The translations under genes were made by a program, and so were the position numbers. From the NCBI GenBank assembly GCA_016712375.1, contig JADJRE010000012.1:92786-156785 (forward strand): a DNA stretch of 64,000 bases, read 5' to 3'. The notes beneath the pieces were generated by a model. The model saw only the letters and a program-made list of their open reading frames with translations. It had not been told where the DNA came from and did not search any database. The stretch's first letter is position 1, and every line of letters starts with the position of its first letter. Below are positions 37,347 through 46,579 of this stretch, piece after piece. Origin of the DNA: Rhodospirillales bacterium (lineage in GTDB: Bacteria > Pseudomonadota > Alphaproteobacteria > Rhodospirillales > Defluviicoccaceae).

Positions 37347-38482
37347 ATGGACGTCCTTGCCGTCATCGTCGCCGCGTCCGCGGCTGGCCGGCCCAATTTT
37401 GCCGGTCGGCCGTCGGCGCTGCACGCCGTGGAACGAGCGCTGGGCGCGCGTCACGTCGTCCGCATCTGTCTCGTGACCGGCGATGCCGATCTCGCCCGAC
37501 AGGCGAGCGACCTCGGTGCCGAAGTGATTCCGCCGCCGAGCGACAGCGACCGCACGGCGATGCTGCGCGCGGCGATCGAAGCGTCAGCGGAGGGAGGATT
37601 TGCCCCGGCGCTGGCGATCCTGGTCGACGCCGCCTTCCCGCTATGCGATGCAGCCTCGATCGATGGCGCGGTCGAGCATCTGTGGCGATGCGGCGGCGAC
37701 TCCCTGGTCGCCGTCTACCCTCTCGACGAAGCGCTGTGGATACAGGACGAAAGCAGTGTGGCGCGGCCGCTCGATCCTCGCTCGTCGCAACGGCGTTACG
37801 TAGAAACGGCGGCGATCACCGGCGTAAGGGTCGGTGTGTTCGAGCGCACCGGCGAACTGCCGACTGGCCGGGTGGTGCTCTTCGAGATGTCGATGACCGC
37901 CGCATTACGGCTGGATGAGCACAGCGACTGGCGGCAGATGGAGGGGCTTGCACGACATTTGAGCCAAGCCCGCGCGAAAGCGCTGCTGCGCGGGATCCGG
38001 CTGCTGGTGCTCGATTTTGATGGCGTGATGACCGACAACCGCGTTCTGGTATTGGAAGATGGTCGCGAGGCGGTGTTGTGCAACCGGGGCGACGGCATGG
38101 GCATTGGCCTGCTGAAGGCAGCGGGCGTTCCAGTGGTCGTGCTGTCGAAGGAGATCAATGCGGTTGTTGGCGCGCGCTGTCGCAAGCTCGGCATTGCGTA
38201 TCGCCAGGGTGTCGACGACAAGCTGACGGAGCTGCGCCGCATGGTCACAGAGCATCGCCTCGATCTCGCGCAGATCGCCTACATGGGCAACGACGTCAAC
38301 GATCTGGAGTGTATGAATGCGGCTGGGGTAGCAGTCGCGCCAGCCGATGCCCACCCCAGGCACTGCGTGCTGCAGCCCTGGTTACTGCCGCGGCCGGTGG
38401 AGGAGGAGCGGTGCGCGAAATCTGCGACCTGCTGCTTGAGGTGCAGGCGGAAACCGAGCAGGCGGGGACGCCTTCACCGTAG
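37347..38482 (+). CDS. Acylneuraminate cytidylyltransferase-like/KdsC-type HAD phosphatase fusion, one frameshift
   Basis: Two domains. The N-terminal part (about 1-215) resembles CMP-sugar synthetases, but the nucleotide-binding P-loop (usually RGGSKGIPRKN) is replaced by AASAAGRPNFAG. The C-terminal part is a KdsC-like HAD phosphatase: LLVLDFDGVMTDNRV (nucleophile Asp), NRGDGMGIGLLKAAG, VVVLSKE, and the final motif YMGNDVNDLECM. The frame is lost at a CCCC run near 38355; in the next frame it continues as QALRAAALVTAAAGGGG and ends at 38482. Synthesis or trimming of an acidic surface sugar is the likely setting. The first domain may be inactive, so the substrate is open. Confidence 0.7.
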
Positions 38483-38526
38483 GCCAAAACGGCAACGTCG
38501 GTGTCAGCGTACACCGCCGGCTGTCG

Positions 38527-39153
38527 TTAGACGCGCGCTTTCGGCAGGAAAGGATCCGGCTGCAAGCCGTCCAGCGGGTTGTACTCGGGCATGTCCGCCG
38601 CGTCGAACTCGTGCGCGTGTACGTCCTCAGCATTGTGCTGCCGGAGAATCGACATGGCGCGTCGCTCGCGTTCCAAATCGCATGTCCGCACCCACAGGAG
38701 CAAGCCGCCTTTATCGATTTGCGCTTCCAAGTCCTTGGCCCGACCGCGGCCGAGCAACCGGGAAAGGAGTGATCCCACGGCTGCTCCCCCACCACCGGCG
38801 GCAACTCCAGCGACGATCGCCCAAGCAAGTGCGCCGCCCGAGGCGACAACGGCGCCCACGGCCGCTACCGCACCCACGTAGCCAAGCGCCCCGATTGCCG
38901 AGGCCTTGCCTTCAGTTATGGAATCGCGTCCGACAAAGGCGATGCGGGGCGCTTCCGGATCGTCTTCCAGTTCGCTCACCCGCTTGTAGACATGACCCAA
39001 TTTTTGCTCGACCGCGGACTCGCCGGCGAGCATGCTGATTTCGGCCCGATCGAACCCGTCCAACAGCAGTTCGTCGACGGCGCTCTGCAGATTGGCCCAC
39101 TGATGAAATACGCCAACGACTTCACGGCAGACATGCTTGTGCACATCGCTCAT
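38527..39153 (-). CDS. Hypothetical protein with glycine-zipper membrane segment
   Basis: A 208-residue protein not assigned to a named family. The N-terminal part (VFHQWANLQSAVDELLLDGFDRAEISML) resembles the first domain of general stress/DUF1269-type proteins. The middle holds a long Gly/Ala-rich hydrophobic stretch with GxxxG spacing (about 85-135), and the C-terminal domain has GLLLWVRTCDLERE. A very strong ribosome-binding site (AAAGGAGGAA) resembles that of hsp20. A stress-related membrane protein is a guess from this layout. Confidence 0.6.
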   Translation of the reverse strand: MSDVHKHVCREVVGVFHQWANLQSAVDELLLDGFDRAEISMLAGESAVEQKLGHVYKRVSELEDDPEAPRIAFVGRDSITEGKASAIGALGYVGAVAAVGAVVASGGALAWAIVAGVAAGGGGAAVGSLLSRLLGRGRAKDLEAQIDKGGLLLWVRTCDLERERRAMSILRQHNAEDVHAHEFDAADMPEYNPLDGLQPDPFLPKARV

Positions 39154-39313
39154 GAAATTCCTCCTTTCGCTCCGGAAGCACCTTGTTACTCGTCAGTAAA
39201 GCGGCGTCCTGGCCGGGAACGTTCGTTATGCAGATGATGGCGGAACCTCGGCATAATTGCCAGAACCTTCCGGAACTGCCTCCGATCAGCCGGCGACCGA
39301 CATGATTGCGAGG

Positions 39314-39721
39314 TCAGCCAGCACCTAGTCGAACCAAAAACGATCCAAGTGCCCGGTCGGCGGTGCGGATGTGATCGAGCAGCTTGTCAGCCAGGTCGTC
39401 GGCGGTCGCACAGGCCAACATCCGCTCGCCGGCCAGATATTCTTGGCGAAGCGTTTGCAGAGATTCGACTGCATTATCGTGATCGTCGTGGTGTTGCTGA
39501 TATGACGGATATTGATAAAGCCGCATGAGCAGCTGCTCAGAGTTGAAGTGAACCTTGGTGAACTCGATAAGCTTGTCGAGGATTTCGTCGATTTCGCCGC
39601 GAGGTCGCTCTTCGGCAACGGCCTGACGAAAAGTCGCTAGCAGTTCGATTTGCACGTGGTGCTCGCCGTCGAGGCCGCGATAGCCGCTGGTGCTCGTCTC
39701 GTCGAGTCCGCTACCAGCCAT
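39314..39721 (-). CDS. Bacteriohemerythrin
   Basis: Diiron O2-binding four-helix bundle of 135 residues. Ligand motifs in order: DGEHHVQIE, KVHFNSEQLLM (His and Glu), and YQQHHDDHD, then DHIRTADR, which fits the HxxxE...HxxxH...HxxxxD pattern. Such proteins sense, store or deliver O2, plausible beside a low-O2 lifestyle using the cbb3 oxidase. The start at 39721 lies about 40 bp from a tandem repeat that may affect its promoter. Confidence 0.85.
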   Translation of the reverse strand: MAGSGLDETSTSGYRGLDGEHHVQIELLATFRQAVAEERPRGEIDEILDKLIEFTKVHFNSEQLLMRLYQYPSYQQHHDDHDNAVESLQTLRQEYLAGERMLACATADDLADKLLDHIRTADRALGSFLVRLGAG

Positions 39722-39762
39722 TGCTCACTTCTCCCTATCGCACGTTGCAAAAGCCGAAGCTT

Positions 39763-39831
39763 GATGCCCAATGCCCGATGCCCGATGCCCGATGCCCGAT
39801 GCCCGATGCCCGATGCCCGATGCCCGATGCC
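39763..39831. repeat. Tandem heptanucleotide repeat (GATGCCC), about 10 copies
   Basis: Ten consecutive units of GATGCCC, the second AATGCCC and the last missing its final base, otherwise exact. It occupies the gap between the bacteriohemerythrin start (39721, minus) and the mmcB start (39985, plus). A 7-bp unit shifts any reading frame, but it is not within a supported gene. Copy number is likely variable. Confidence 0.92.
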
Positions 39832-39984
39832 AGGGTGACATGGATCTGGAACTCCCGCAATCACTGCCCGGTAGCGGTGGCCGGTCCGGGGTTCCTCTGG
39901 GATGGATGGAAGGCCGGGCGACTGTCTGACAGCTTTGACCCGATCCAGGTTGCGCACCTGTGGATCTGCCGGTAATTTAGCGGC

Positions 39985-40530
39985 GTGGAACGAACAACGA
40001 ACATGGGCAGCGGCGGCGCGCGCGCCGCGCAAGATACCGACGGCGCGAACGCTCCAGAGCACGCTGAGTTAGCCGCACCTCCATGCATCCCGCTGCAAGG
40101 TGCCGGTCGTATCCTGCGCGGCGTTGTCCGGCTGCTGGTAAACCTCGACTATCGGACGCTGACCGAATTCCCGCTGCCGGATGGTAGGCGTGCCGATGTA
40201 GTAGCGATTGACAGGCGCGGGAGTTTCACGATCGTCGAAGTGAAGTCCTCGATCGCAGACTATCGGGCCGACAACAAGTGGCCATACTACCGCTCATGGT
40301 GCGACAGCTTTTTCTTTGGCATTAGTCCGGAGTTCCCTCTCGCCGCACTTCCGGACGACGTAGGTCTGATCGTCGCGGATGCTTTCGAGGGTGTGGTCGT
40401 CCGCTCGGCACCGGTTTGCACCCTGAACAGCGTTCGACGCCGGTCGCTGCTGCTTCGTTTCGCCCGCACGGCCAGCGCCCGGCTCAGCCTGCTGGGTGAC
40501 CCAACCTGGGATGAGGAACGAGCAGAATAA
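39985..40530 (+). CDS. mmcB: MmcB-family DNA repair protein
   Basis: Alphaproteobacterial COG5321 protein; in Caulobacter, MmcB acts in damage-induced mutagenesis and repair. The PD-(D/E)XK-like nuclease signature is RADVVAIDRRGSFTIVEVKS (Asp, then Glu-x-Lys), followed by DNKWPYYRSWCDSFFFG and VGLIVADAFEGVVVR. 181 residues from a GTG at 39985; the ATG at 40003 is an alternative. Its last 47 bp overlap the end of the convergent exporter gene. Confidence 0.85.
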   Translation: MERTTNMGSGGARAAQDTDGANAPEHAELAAPPCIPLQGAGRILRGVVRLLVNLDYRTLTEFPLPDGRRADVVAIDRRGSFTIVEVKSSIADYRADNKWPYYRSWCDSFFFGISPEFPLAALPDDVGLIVADAFEGVVVRSAPVCTLNSVRRRSLLLRFARTASARLSLLGDPTWDEERAE

Positions 40531-41722
40531 ACGCAAGCAGCGCCAATGCGGCCCCACCCGCGATCACCATCGCCATCGGCAGCGCCGAGTTGTGCGACAG
40601 CAAGCCTACCGCTGCGCTGGCGCCAGCGGCCACCAGCATTTGCAGGAATCCCAGCAATGCCGAAGCAGAACCGGCGATGGCGGGAAACGGCGCCATCGCC
40701 GCTGCTATTCCCGTGGGCAGAACGATGCCGAGGCCGGCGGCAAACAATGCCATCGGCGCCACAACTGCAACGACCGATGGCTCCATCACTGCCGCTGCCA
40801 AGAGCATGGCAAACCCGCCGGCAGCAGCAACAACAAGACCGAGCAGAGTCAGTCGATCCAGCGCCATCCGGCCAGCTAAGCGTCCGGCAAGCAGTGTGCC
40901 GGCGAGATAGCCCGTCACGGTGAACACCGCCAGCATTCCATAGTGCTGCGGTGAAAGGCCAAGCAAGTCTATGAAGACGAACGGCCCGCCGGCGGCGAAC
41001 GCCATCAAGCCGGCGAAGATGCAGGCGACCGCCAGAGTGTTGCCGACATATCGCCGATCGGTCAGCAAGCGCATCGAGGCAGCGAATAGGCCCGGTCCGT
41101 CGACGTGCCCGTGGGCTGCACGCGGGTTGGACTCCTCCAGGAGCCACACCGTCGCTGCGAGAACGACAACACCCGTCATGGTGAGAAAAACGAACGCCGC
41201 CCGCCAGCCGAACCACACCTGCAGGTAGCCGCCGACCATTGGAGCGATCGCTGGCGAGACGGCAAGCGCCGCGCCGATCATGGCCATCGCCTTTGCCGTG
41301 CCGTCCGGCCCATAGACGTCCCGGACGATGGCACGGCCCAGGACCGGACCTGCGCACGCGGCCATCCCCTGCAGCACCCGGCCGACGATCAACGCTTGGA
41401 TCGAGGCCGCGAACACGCACAGGAGCGAGGCACAGAGATAAAGGCCGAGGCCGGCGATCAGCGTGGGCCGGCGTCCACAGCGATCGGACAATGGCCCGAA
41501 CAATAACTGGCACACGGCGAAGCCGGCCAGAAACCCGGTCAACGTCAGGTTAACCTTCTCGGGCGTCGTCGCCAAATCGCGGACGATCGACGGCATCGAC
41601 GGTATATAGATCGATGTCGAGATTTGCCCCAGTGCCACCAGGGCGGTGAGCAAAGCCCCGACGACCAGTGTCCGATGTGAACGACCCGGGTGCGACGGCG
41701 CGTCGGTCCTATTGCTTGACAT
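40484..41722 (-). CDS. Bcr/CflA-type multidrug MFS exporter
   Basis: Drug:H+ antiporter of 412 residues with 12 predicted helices. Signatures: YIPSMPSIVRDL after helix 1, the loop 2-3 motif GPLSDRCGRRP, VGRVLQGMAACAGPVLGRA (drug-export motif C region), and VFIDLLGLSPQHYG. The Bcr/CflA subgroup exports bicyclomycin, chloramphenicol and similar compounds; specificity here is unknown. Tail-to-tail overlap with mmcB. Confidence 0.88.
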   Translation of the reverse strand: MSSNRTDAPSHPGRSHRTLVVGALLTALVALGQISTSIYIPSMPSIVRDLATTPEKVNLTLTGFLAGFAVCQLLFGPLSDRCGRRPTLIAGLGLYLCASLLCVFAASIQALIVGRVLQGMAACAGPVLGRAIVRDVYGPDGTAKAMAMIGAALAVSPAIAPMVGGYLQVWFGWRAAFVFLTMTGVVVLAATVWLLEESNPRAAHGHVDGPGLFAASMRLLTDRRYVGNTLAVACIFAGLMAFAAGGPFVFIDLLGLSPQHYGMLAVFTVTGYLAGTLLAGRLAGRMALDRLTLLGLVVAAAGGFAMLLAAAVMEPSVVAVVAPMALFAAGLGIVLPTGIAAAMAPFPAIAGSASALLGFLQMLVAAGASAAVGLLSHNSALPMAMVIAGGAALALLAFILLVPHPRLGHPAG

Positions 41723-41929
41723 GCCTTGATGTAGGCGTCGCGTTTGCTATTCAGCAAGCCACGGTATTGAGAGCGCGTATTGGCGATCGGCAGGCGCTCG
41801 CTTGCGAGGGCCGGCGGCTCCGCCGTATAACCCGAAGCCAGTAGCGAAACGATCCGGCGCCAAAGCGGAAGCGTTGGCGTCGCGGCATCGCCGCGCGGTG
41901 CCAGCTCGGCAACTGGGACAAACCGCGAT

Positions 41930-42739
41930 ATGACCTTCGCCCTCGCCTATCCCGCGATCGATCCAGTGCTGGTGCAGATTGGTCCGTTCGCCATTCGCTG
42001 GTATGCGCTCGCTTATCTGGCGGGGTTGCTGCTTGGCTGGTGGTACGCGCGCGCTCTCGCGGCGCGGCCGCCGCGGCTGGTGCCGGTGGAAGCAATCGAC
42101 GACTTCCTCGTGTGGGCAACACTGGGAGTAGTGCTCGGCGGCCGCCTCGGCTACGTGCTGTTCTACAAGCCCGGCTATTATCTCGATCACCCCCTTGCGG
42201 CGTTGCAGGTGTGGCATGGCGCCATGTCGTTCCACGGTGGCTTGTTGGGGGTGGTTATCGCGGGCATCACCTTCTGCTGGAGAAGGCGGTTGCGAACGCT
42301 GGCCTTCGCTGATGTGATGTTCTGCGCTGCCCCGATCGGCCTGTGCCTCGGCCGCCTCGCCAACTTCGTTAACGGCGAGTTGGCGGGACGGCCCACTGAT
42401 GTGCCTTGGGCAATGGTTTTCCCCGGCTGGGGACCGCTGCCACGACATCCGAGCCAGCTTTATCAGGCTGGGTTGGAGGGATTCACGCTGTTCGTCATCC
42501 TGTTCCTATTGTGGCGTGTCCGCTGGATTCGCAACCGCCCCGGCCTGCTGACAGGCGCCTTTCTCATCGGTTACGGATTTTTCCGGTCCTTCGCCGAGAT
42601 GTTTCGCGAGCCGGACGCGCATCTGGGATTTGTCCTCGACGGGCTGACGATGGGCCAGCTTTTATCAGCCCCGTTGGTATTGATCGGGGTCGGCTTCGTC
42701 GTCGTCGCATTGAGGCGCGAGCGCCTGGGCGCGCCGTGA
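41930..42739 (+). CDS. lgt: Prolipoprotein diacylglyceryl transferase
   Basis: Inner-membrane enzyme transferring diacylglyceryl from phosphatidylglycerol to the lipobox cysteine of prolipoproteins. Core motifs: WYALAYLAGLLLGWWYA, GGRLGYVLFY, HGAMSFHGGLLG (essential His), and the Lgt signature GRLANFVNGELAGRP. HPSQLYQAGLEG and FRSFAEMFREPD close the protein. 269 residues, intact. The stop overlaps the GTG of midA (42736), a frequent alphaproteobacterial pair. Confidence 0.94.
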   Translation: MTFALAYPAIDPVLVQIGPFAIRWYALAYLAGLLLGWWYARALAARPPRLVPVEAIDDFLVWATLGVVLGGRLGYVLFYKPGYYLDHPLAALQVWHGAMSFHGGLLGVVIAGITFCWRRRLRTLAFADVMFCAAPIGLCLGRLANFVNGELAGRPTDVPWAMVFPGWGPLPRHPSQLYQAGLEGFTLFVILFLLWRVRWIRNRPGLLTGAFLIGYGFFRSFAEMFREPDAHLGFVLDGLTMGQLLSAPLVLIGVGFVVVALRRERLGAP

Positions 42740-43875
42740 CGCCGCTGTCGCTGCTGATCCGCCGCAAGATCGAAGCTGAAGGGCCGATATCGGTTGCCGA
42801 CTACATGGCGCTGGCTCTCGCTCATCCCGAGTTCGGCTATTACATGCGGTTGCGTTCGGAGGAACACGATCCGATCGGCCGCGAAGGCGATTTCGTCACA
42901 TCTCCAGAGATTAGCCAGGTATTTGGCGAATTGCTCGGGGCTTGGCTTATAACCGCCTGGCGTTCGATGGGTGCGCCGCGACCAATCCATCTGGCGGAAC
43001 TAGGACCGGGGCGGGGCACGCTGCTCGCTGATGTGTGGCGCGCCGTGACCGCCATCGCTCCCGACTTTGCCGACGCGCTCGACTTGCATCTGGTGGAGAC
43101 CAGCGCATCGCTGCGTGCCCGTCAACGGACAACCCTTGCCGCACTTCCAACGCCACCGTCGCACCGTTGGCATGAGCTGCTGGATGACCTGCCACCTGGG
43201 CCGCTGCTGCTGGTCGCCAACGAGTTCCTCGACGCATTGCCTGTCGAGCAGTACGTGGCGGACGCGGGAATTTGGCGGCAGCGGGAAGTTGCCCTCGACA
43301 GCGCCCGGGACGGCTTCCATTTCGCTCTCGGCGACGCGGTCGATCCCATCCGGAGGCCGGATCTCGCCGACTTGCCGGAAGCACAGGACGGCACGCTGGC
43401 GGAACGCTGTCCGGAGGCCGAACGCCTGGTGACGCGACTGGCCGCCCGGTTGGTGGTGGACGGTGGCATCGCGCTGTTCATCGACTACGGGCCGACGCGG
43501 AGTGGAGTAGGCGAAACGCTGCAGGCGATACGCGCGCACCGCCGGACACACCCACTTGTTGATGCCGGCAACGTCGACCTGTCACACCATGTCGACTTCG
43601 AGCGGCTTGCCAAAATAGCGGTCGCAGCGCGCGGACGGCCGTGGGGGCCTATTCCACAAGGCCTGTTTTTCGGCCGTCTCGGTATCGCCGAGCGCGCACG
43701 CACGCTGGAAGCCGCATCACCTGCACGCGCCGACGCGATTCGCGGGGCCATCCGCAGGCTGGTTCACCCGGGCCGCATGGGCTTGTTGTTCAAGGTGCTC
43801 GCGATCGGCCACCCTGCCCAGCCGGCGCCGCCCGGATTCGCCGCCGATGGCTCGGCGTTACCGACCAGCCCCTAG
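42736..43875 (+). CDS. MidA/NDUFAF7-family SAM-dependent methyltransferase (DUF185)
   Basis: Protein arginine methyltransferase-like family; the mitochondrial homologue NDUFAF7 methylates a complex I subunit. Signatures: ISVADYMALALAHPEFGYYM, GDFVTSPEISQVFGELLGAW, AELGPGRGTLLADV (SAM loop), LLVANEFLDALPVEQYV and FIDYGP. 379 residues, starting with a GTG that overlaps the lgt stop, so the two are coupled. The pgeF gene that commonly follows in this cluster is absent. Confidence 0.88.
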   Translation: MTPLSLLIRRKIEAEGPISVADYMALALAHPEFGYYMRLRSEEHDPIGREGDFVTSPEISQVFGELLGAWLITAWRSMGAPRPIHLAELGPGRGTLLADVWRAVTAIAPDFADALDLHLVETSASLRARQRTTLAALPTPPSHRWHELLDDLPPGPLLLVANEFLDALPVEQYVADAGIWRQREVALDSARDGFHFALGDAVDPIRRPDLADLPEAQDGTLAERCPEAERLVTRLAARLVVDGGIALFIDYGPTRSGVGETLQAIRAHRRTHPLVDAGNVDLSHHVDFERLAKIAVAARGRPWGPIPQGLFFGRLGIAERARTLEAASPARADAIRGAIRRLVHPGRMGLLFKVLAIGHPAQPAPPGFAADGSALPTSP

Positions 43876-44241
43876 CGCGGCTGGCGGTGGCGCTGCTGTC
43901 GTGGCGCGGCTCCGAGCTGTAGCGATGGACTTTCGACCAACGGCCCCTGGCCCCACCGCGTACCCCGTGGCGAAGGAGCCGGAATCACCTCGGACGGCAG
44001 CAAGTCGCTGGTCGCGCAGGCGCGGAAACGGCTGGCCCGCCCGAGTTCACTGGGAGTCAGCCAAACCGTCCGAGGACGCGACAGCGTGGGGGTATCTTGA
44101 TCAGAGGGTTTCATAAGCGAATCCGTCCGGGAGCATGCTGCAATGCACAACCTATGTTGCGGCGCAATATAAGATGTTACGCATGCACATGCAACCGGTT
44201 TTTTCGCCTCCGGTGCGTCGGCACAGAGATGCAATTGCCGC
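43876..44241. other. Intergenic stretch between midA and the ComB-like gene; no gene recognised
   Basis: About 365 bp between two convergent genes. No family-like frame, RNA gene or long repeat is visible. Confidence 0.5.
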
Positions 44242-44967
44242 TCAAGTTGTCAGCTCCGACCTGAGGGACGAAATTTCAGTTGCCTCGATAAGTCCGCCTT
44301 GAGCTTCGGCGCGCAAGGCAAAATCAAACAGATCGCGTTGTAAACAAAGGGCGACGTCTTCAGGCGGCAAATGCGGCTTGTCCGCACGCAGGAATTTTTG
44401 TGCCGTCTCATTCGCGAGAATTGTCGCAAGCGCCGTCGCGTGGTCGTAGGGGCGCCCTCCGAGCAGACTCTCGATCAGGTCACCGCAAGCCTCATCCTCC
44501 GGGGCAGGTGCCTTCGAACGAATACCCATAGCAACGATGCTCACCAGCCGGGGCTGCCGCGCCAGAATGTAATCGGCAGTGGCCCGCGCATTGACGAACG
44601 CGGCAAGCAACACCTCGTCGCAACGTGGCAAGGCAAGGATCGCGCCGGATACTCCCGAGGTGGTGCGGTGCACGACGGTGCGGCCTTCGAATAGCGGCCG
44701 GCCTCGCTGCAAGATCATCCAAGGCGAATTGCTCAGGTCAAAGCCTTCAATCGGCAACTCATCGACCTCGCCGACCAACACGGCGTCCGGCTCAACCTCG
44801 GCACGCCAAGATCGGCAGGAGGCAGGATCGTTCTGCAGGACGATCCGCCGCGCTCCGCAATGCAGCATCATCGGCTCGCAGGTAAAGGCGCGAAAGACGT
44901 CGATAACAACCGCGGGGCCCTGCGCGGCGTACGCCCCGTCCGCCATTGACAATCGTCGGATCTGCAT
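44242..44967 (-). CDS. ComB-like 2-phosphosulfolactate phosphatase family protein
   Basis: Resembles ComB, which dephosphorylates phosphosulfolactate in coenzyme M synthesis. Signatures: VVIDVFRAFT, VGEVDELPIEGFDLSNSP, HRTTSGVSGA and CDEVLLAAFVNARATADYI. 241 residues from the ATG at 44967, which has AAGGAG upstream; the frame is open to 45036. Bacterial homologues may serve sulfolactate metabolism or another phosphatase role. No other coenzyme M or sulfonate gene is adjacent, so the function is not settled. Confidence 0.78.
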   Translation of the reverse strand: MQIRRLSMADGAYAAQGPAVVIDVFRAFTCEPMMLHCGARRIVLQNDPASCRSWRAEVEPDAVLVGEVDELPIEGFDLSNSPWMILQRGRPLFEGRTVVHRTTSGVSGAILALPRCDEVLLAAFVNARATADYILARQPRLVSIVAMGIRSKAPAPEDEACGDLIESLLGGRPYDHATALATILANETAQKFLRADKPHLPPEDVALCLQRDLFDFALRAEAQGGLIEATEISSLRSELTT

Positions 44968-45279
44968 CGAGGCGCTCCTTCTTCCTTTGCCGGCCATCTG
45001 CGGCTCGCTGCGACCTTTGCGTGTTAGCCTTTCCATCTAAGTCGGAACGGCATTCACGTTAAAGTAACTACTCTCTGATAAGCATATTTGGAAAGACCCA
45101 TCTGCCGGATTGATAGCGCATATCACCAATCGCTCGCCTTAAAATAGTCACATCTTGCCCCTTACTACTCGAGCAATGTGGCTTCAGAGGCTGCGACGCT
45201 AGCGTCATAGGCTCTTCAGCCGGAATTCCAGGGGTAACTGGATGTTACGACCTTCTAAAAAATATCAGGGAGAGACATT
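44968..45279. other. Divergent intergenic region with a 12-bp palindrome
   Basis: AT-richer spacer between the divergent ComB-like gene and the secreted protein gene. It contains the perfect palindrome GACGCTAGCGTC (45195-45206), 74 bp ahead of the secreted-protein start, a possible operator. A GGGAGAG ribosome-binding site precedes that start. Confidence 0.4.
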
Positions 45280-46412
45280 ATGAAATCGTACTCGATCAGT
45301 GTCCGGGAGTGGTCGGCTGCCTTTCGGCATGTCCTGGATCGAAATTCGGGCAATCTGCAACGGACAATAGGGGCATTAATTATTGCATCAGGGCCGAGCA
45401 TCTCAACCAATGCTCTGGCGGATTCTGGTTGCACTACAGCAGGCGATCTATTCTTGAACCCATTTACGAAGAGTTCCGCTCACCATCGGCCTATCGGGAC
45501 AGGGGCCATTTACGCCAGCGACAGCCACCCGAGCACCGTCAGTTGGCGGGGGGCTCGGTCAATCAACATTAACGCCGGGGCCCCTTGGGGTGTCAGTGTC
45601 GCCGCGACAGACGCCTCTGATCCGCTCTACACGATCCGCGGCACCAGTCTAAAATGCGACACGACTGAAGGCCTTCCAAAAACGATCAGGCTGCCGAAGC
45701 AAGGTTTTATCACGCCCATCAAGCTGAACAGCAACGGCTGCACTGATGGCGTGGTCGTTATCTACGATCGCGATCAGCAAATTCCTCACCAAATTCGCCA
45801 GTACAACTGGAATGGCGGCTCGCCACTTGGGGGGCAGTACAAATCGTGGAATGTCCGCGGCCTCGGGCACGGCACGCGCCCGGGTGAGCGGATCGGCACC
45901 AGCGCATCGGGTGTTGCTGCATTATTCGGGGTTCTTCGCGGAGACGAAATCAATGACCCGAACAAGAAAATCGAGCATGCACTGCAAATGGGATTGCCGC
46001 GGACCCCGGGACAGTGCGCGATGATGCTATCCAGGGAAGTCGTTTTGCCGGCCACCAGCGGCGACAGTTCGATGTATCAGGCCGGCAAGAATTTGGGCAA
46101 TATCCCTACGGAGGCTTGATGGCGCTTTTGCCGACATCGAAAGGCGGACCAAACCTCGACAGCCTCGGCCTAACCCCGCGAGGCAAGCAGCTCGCCGCGG
46201 CCGTACGGGACTACGGTATCTACGCTGTGGACGGTTCGGACTGCGTCGCCATCCGCGCCGACCAATATGTTGCCAACACGAGTGAATTGAAAACCGCACT
46301 GTCCAAGATCTATCCGTACATGCGCATGGTCCTCAACAACGACGTGCTCGGTAGCACGGTGGCTGGTGGGGGCACCGGAATTGCCCCGAACTGCGCGTTC
46401 GATGCCGGATAA
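45280..46412 (+). CDS. Secreted protein of unknown function, one frameshift
   Basis: Not assigned to a named family. A basic, hydrophobic N-terminus (IGALIIASGPSISTNALA, cleavage expected near residue 48) marks export. The mature part holds paired cysteines (SGCTTAG, LKCDTT, NGCTDG, GQCAMM) and Asn/Ser/Thr-rich segments. Near 46100 the frame shifts from NLGNIP to YGGLMALLPTSKGGPNLDSL, then LGLTPRGKQLAAAVRDYGIYAVDG, a C-terminal block I associate with bacterial secreted proteins of lectin or hydrolase-like fold. About 375 residues once joined. Base composition is poorer in GC than neighbours, so recent transfer is possible. Confidence 0.6.
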
Positions 46413-46555
46413 TTTTCTGCTTCAGCACGCTTGCGCATGACGGTGACGGCCTCGCTCAAAAGCGCCTTTGGCGGGGTCGTTGCCGCGATTCAATTATCAG
46501 GAACCAGCCTGAGAGGCAGACGTCATCCCCAAGCTTTCCTGAATGGCGCAGTGGC

Positions 46556-46576
46556 GCGCTCGCATTCCGCGAGCGC
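46556..46576 (-). terminator. Possible terminator hairpin of carA
   Basis: Arms GCGCTCGC and GCGAGCGC form a perfect 8-bp stem with a 5-nt loop, 4 bp beyond the carA stop. There is no T-tract, so it may only protect the transcript end. Confidence 0.35.
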
Positions 46577-46579
46577 CAG

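Noticed and set aside
39763..39831. Possible CRISPR array
   Set aside because: The units are 7 bp with no spacers; it is a simple tandem repeat, and no cas genes are near.
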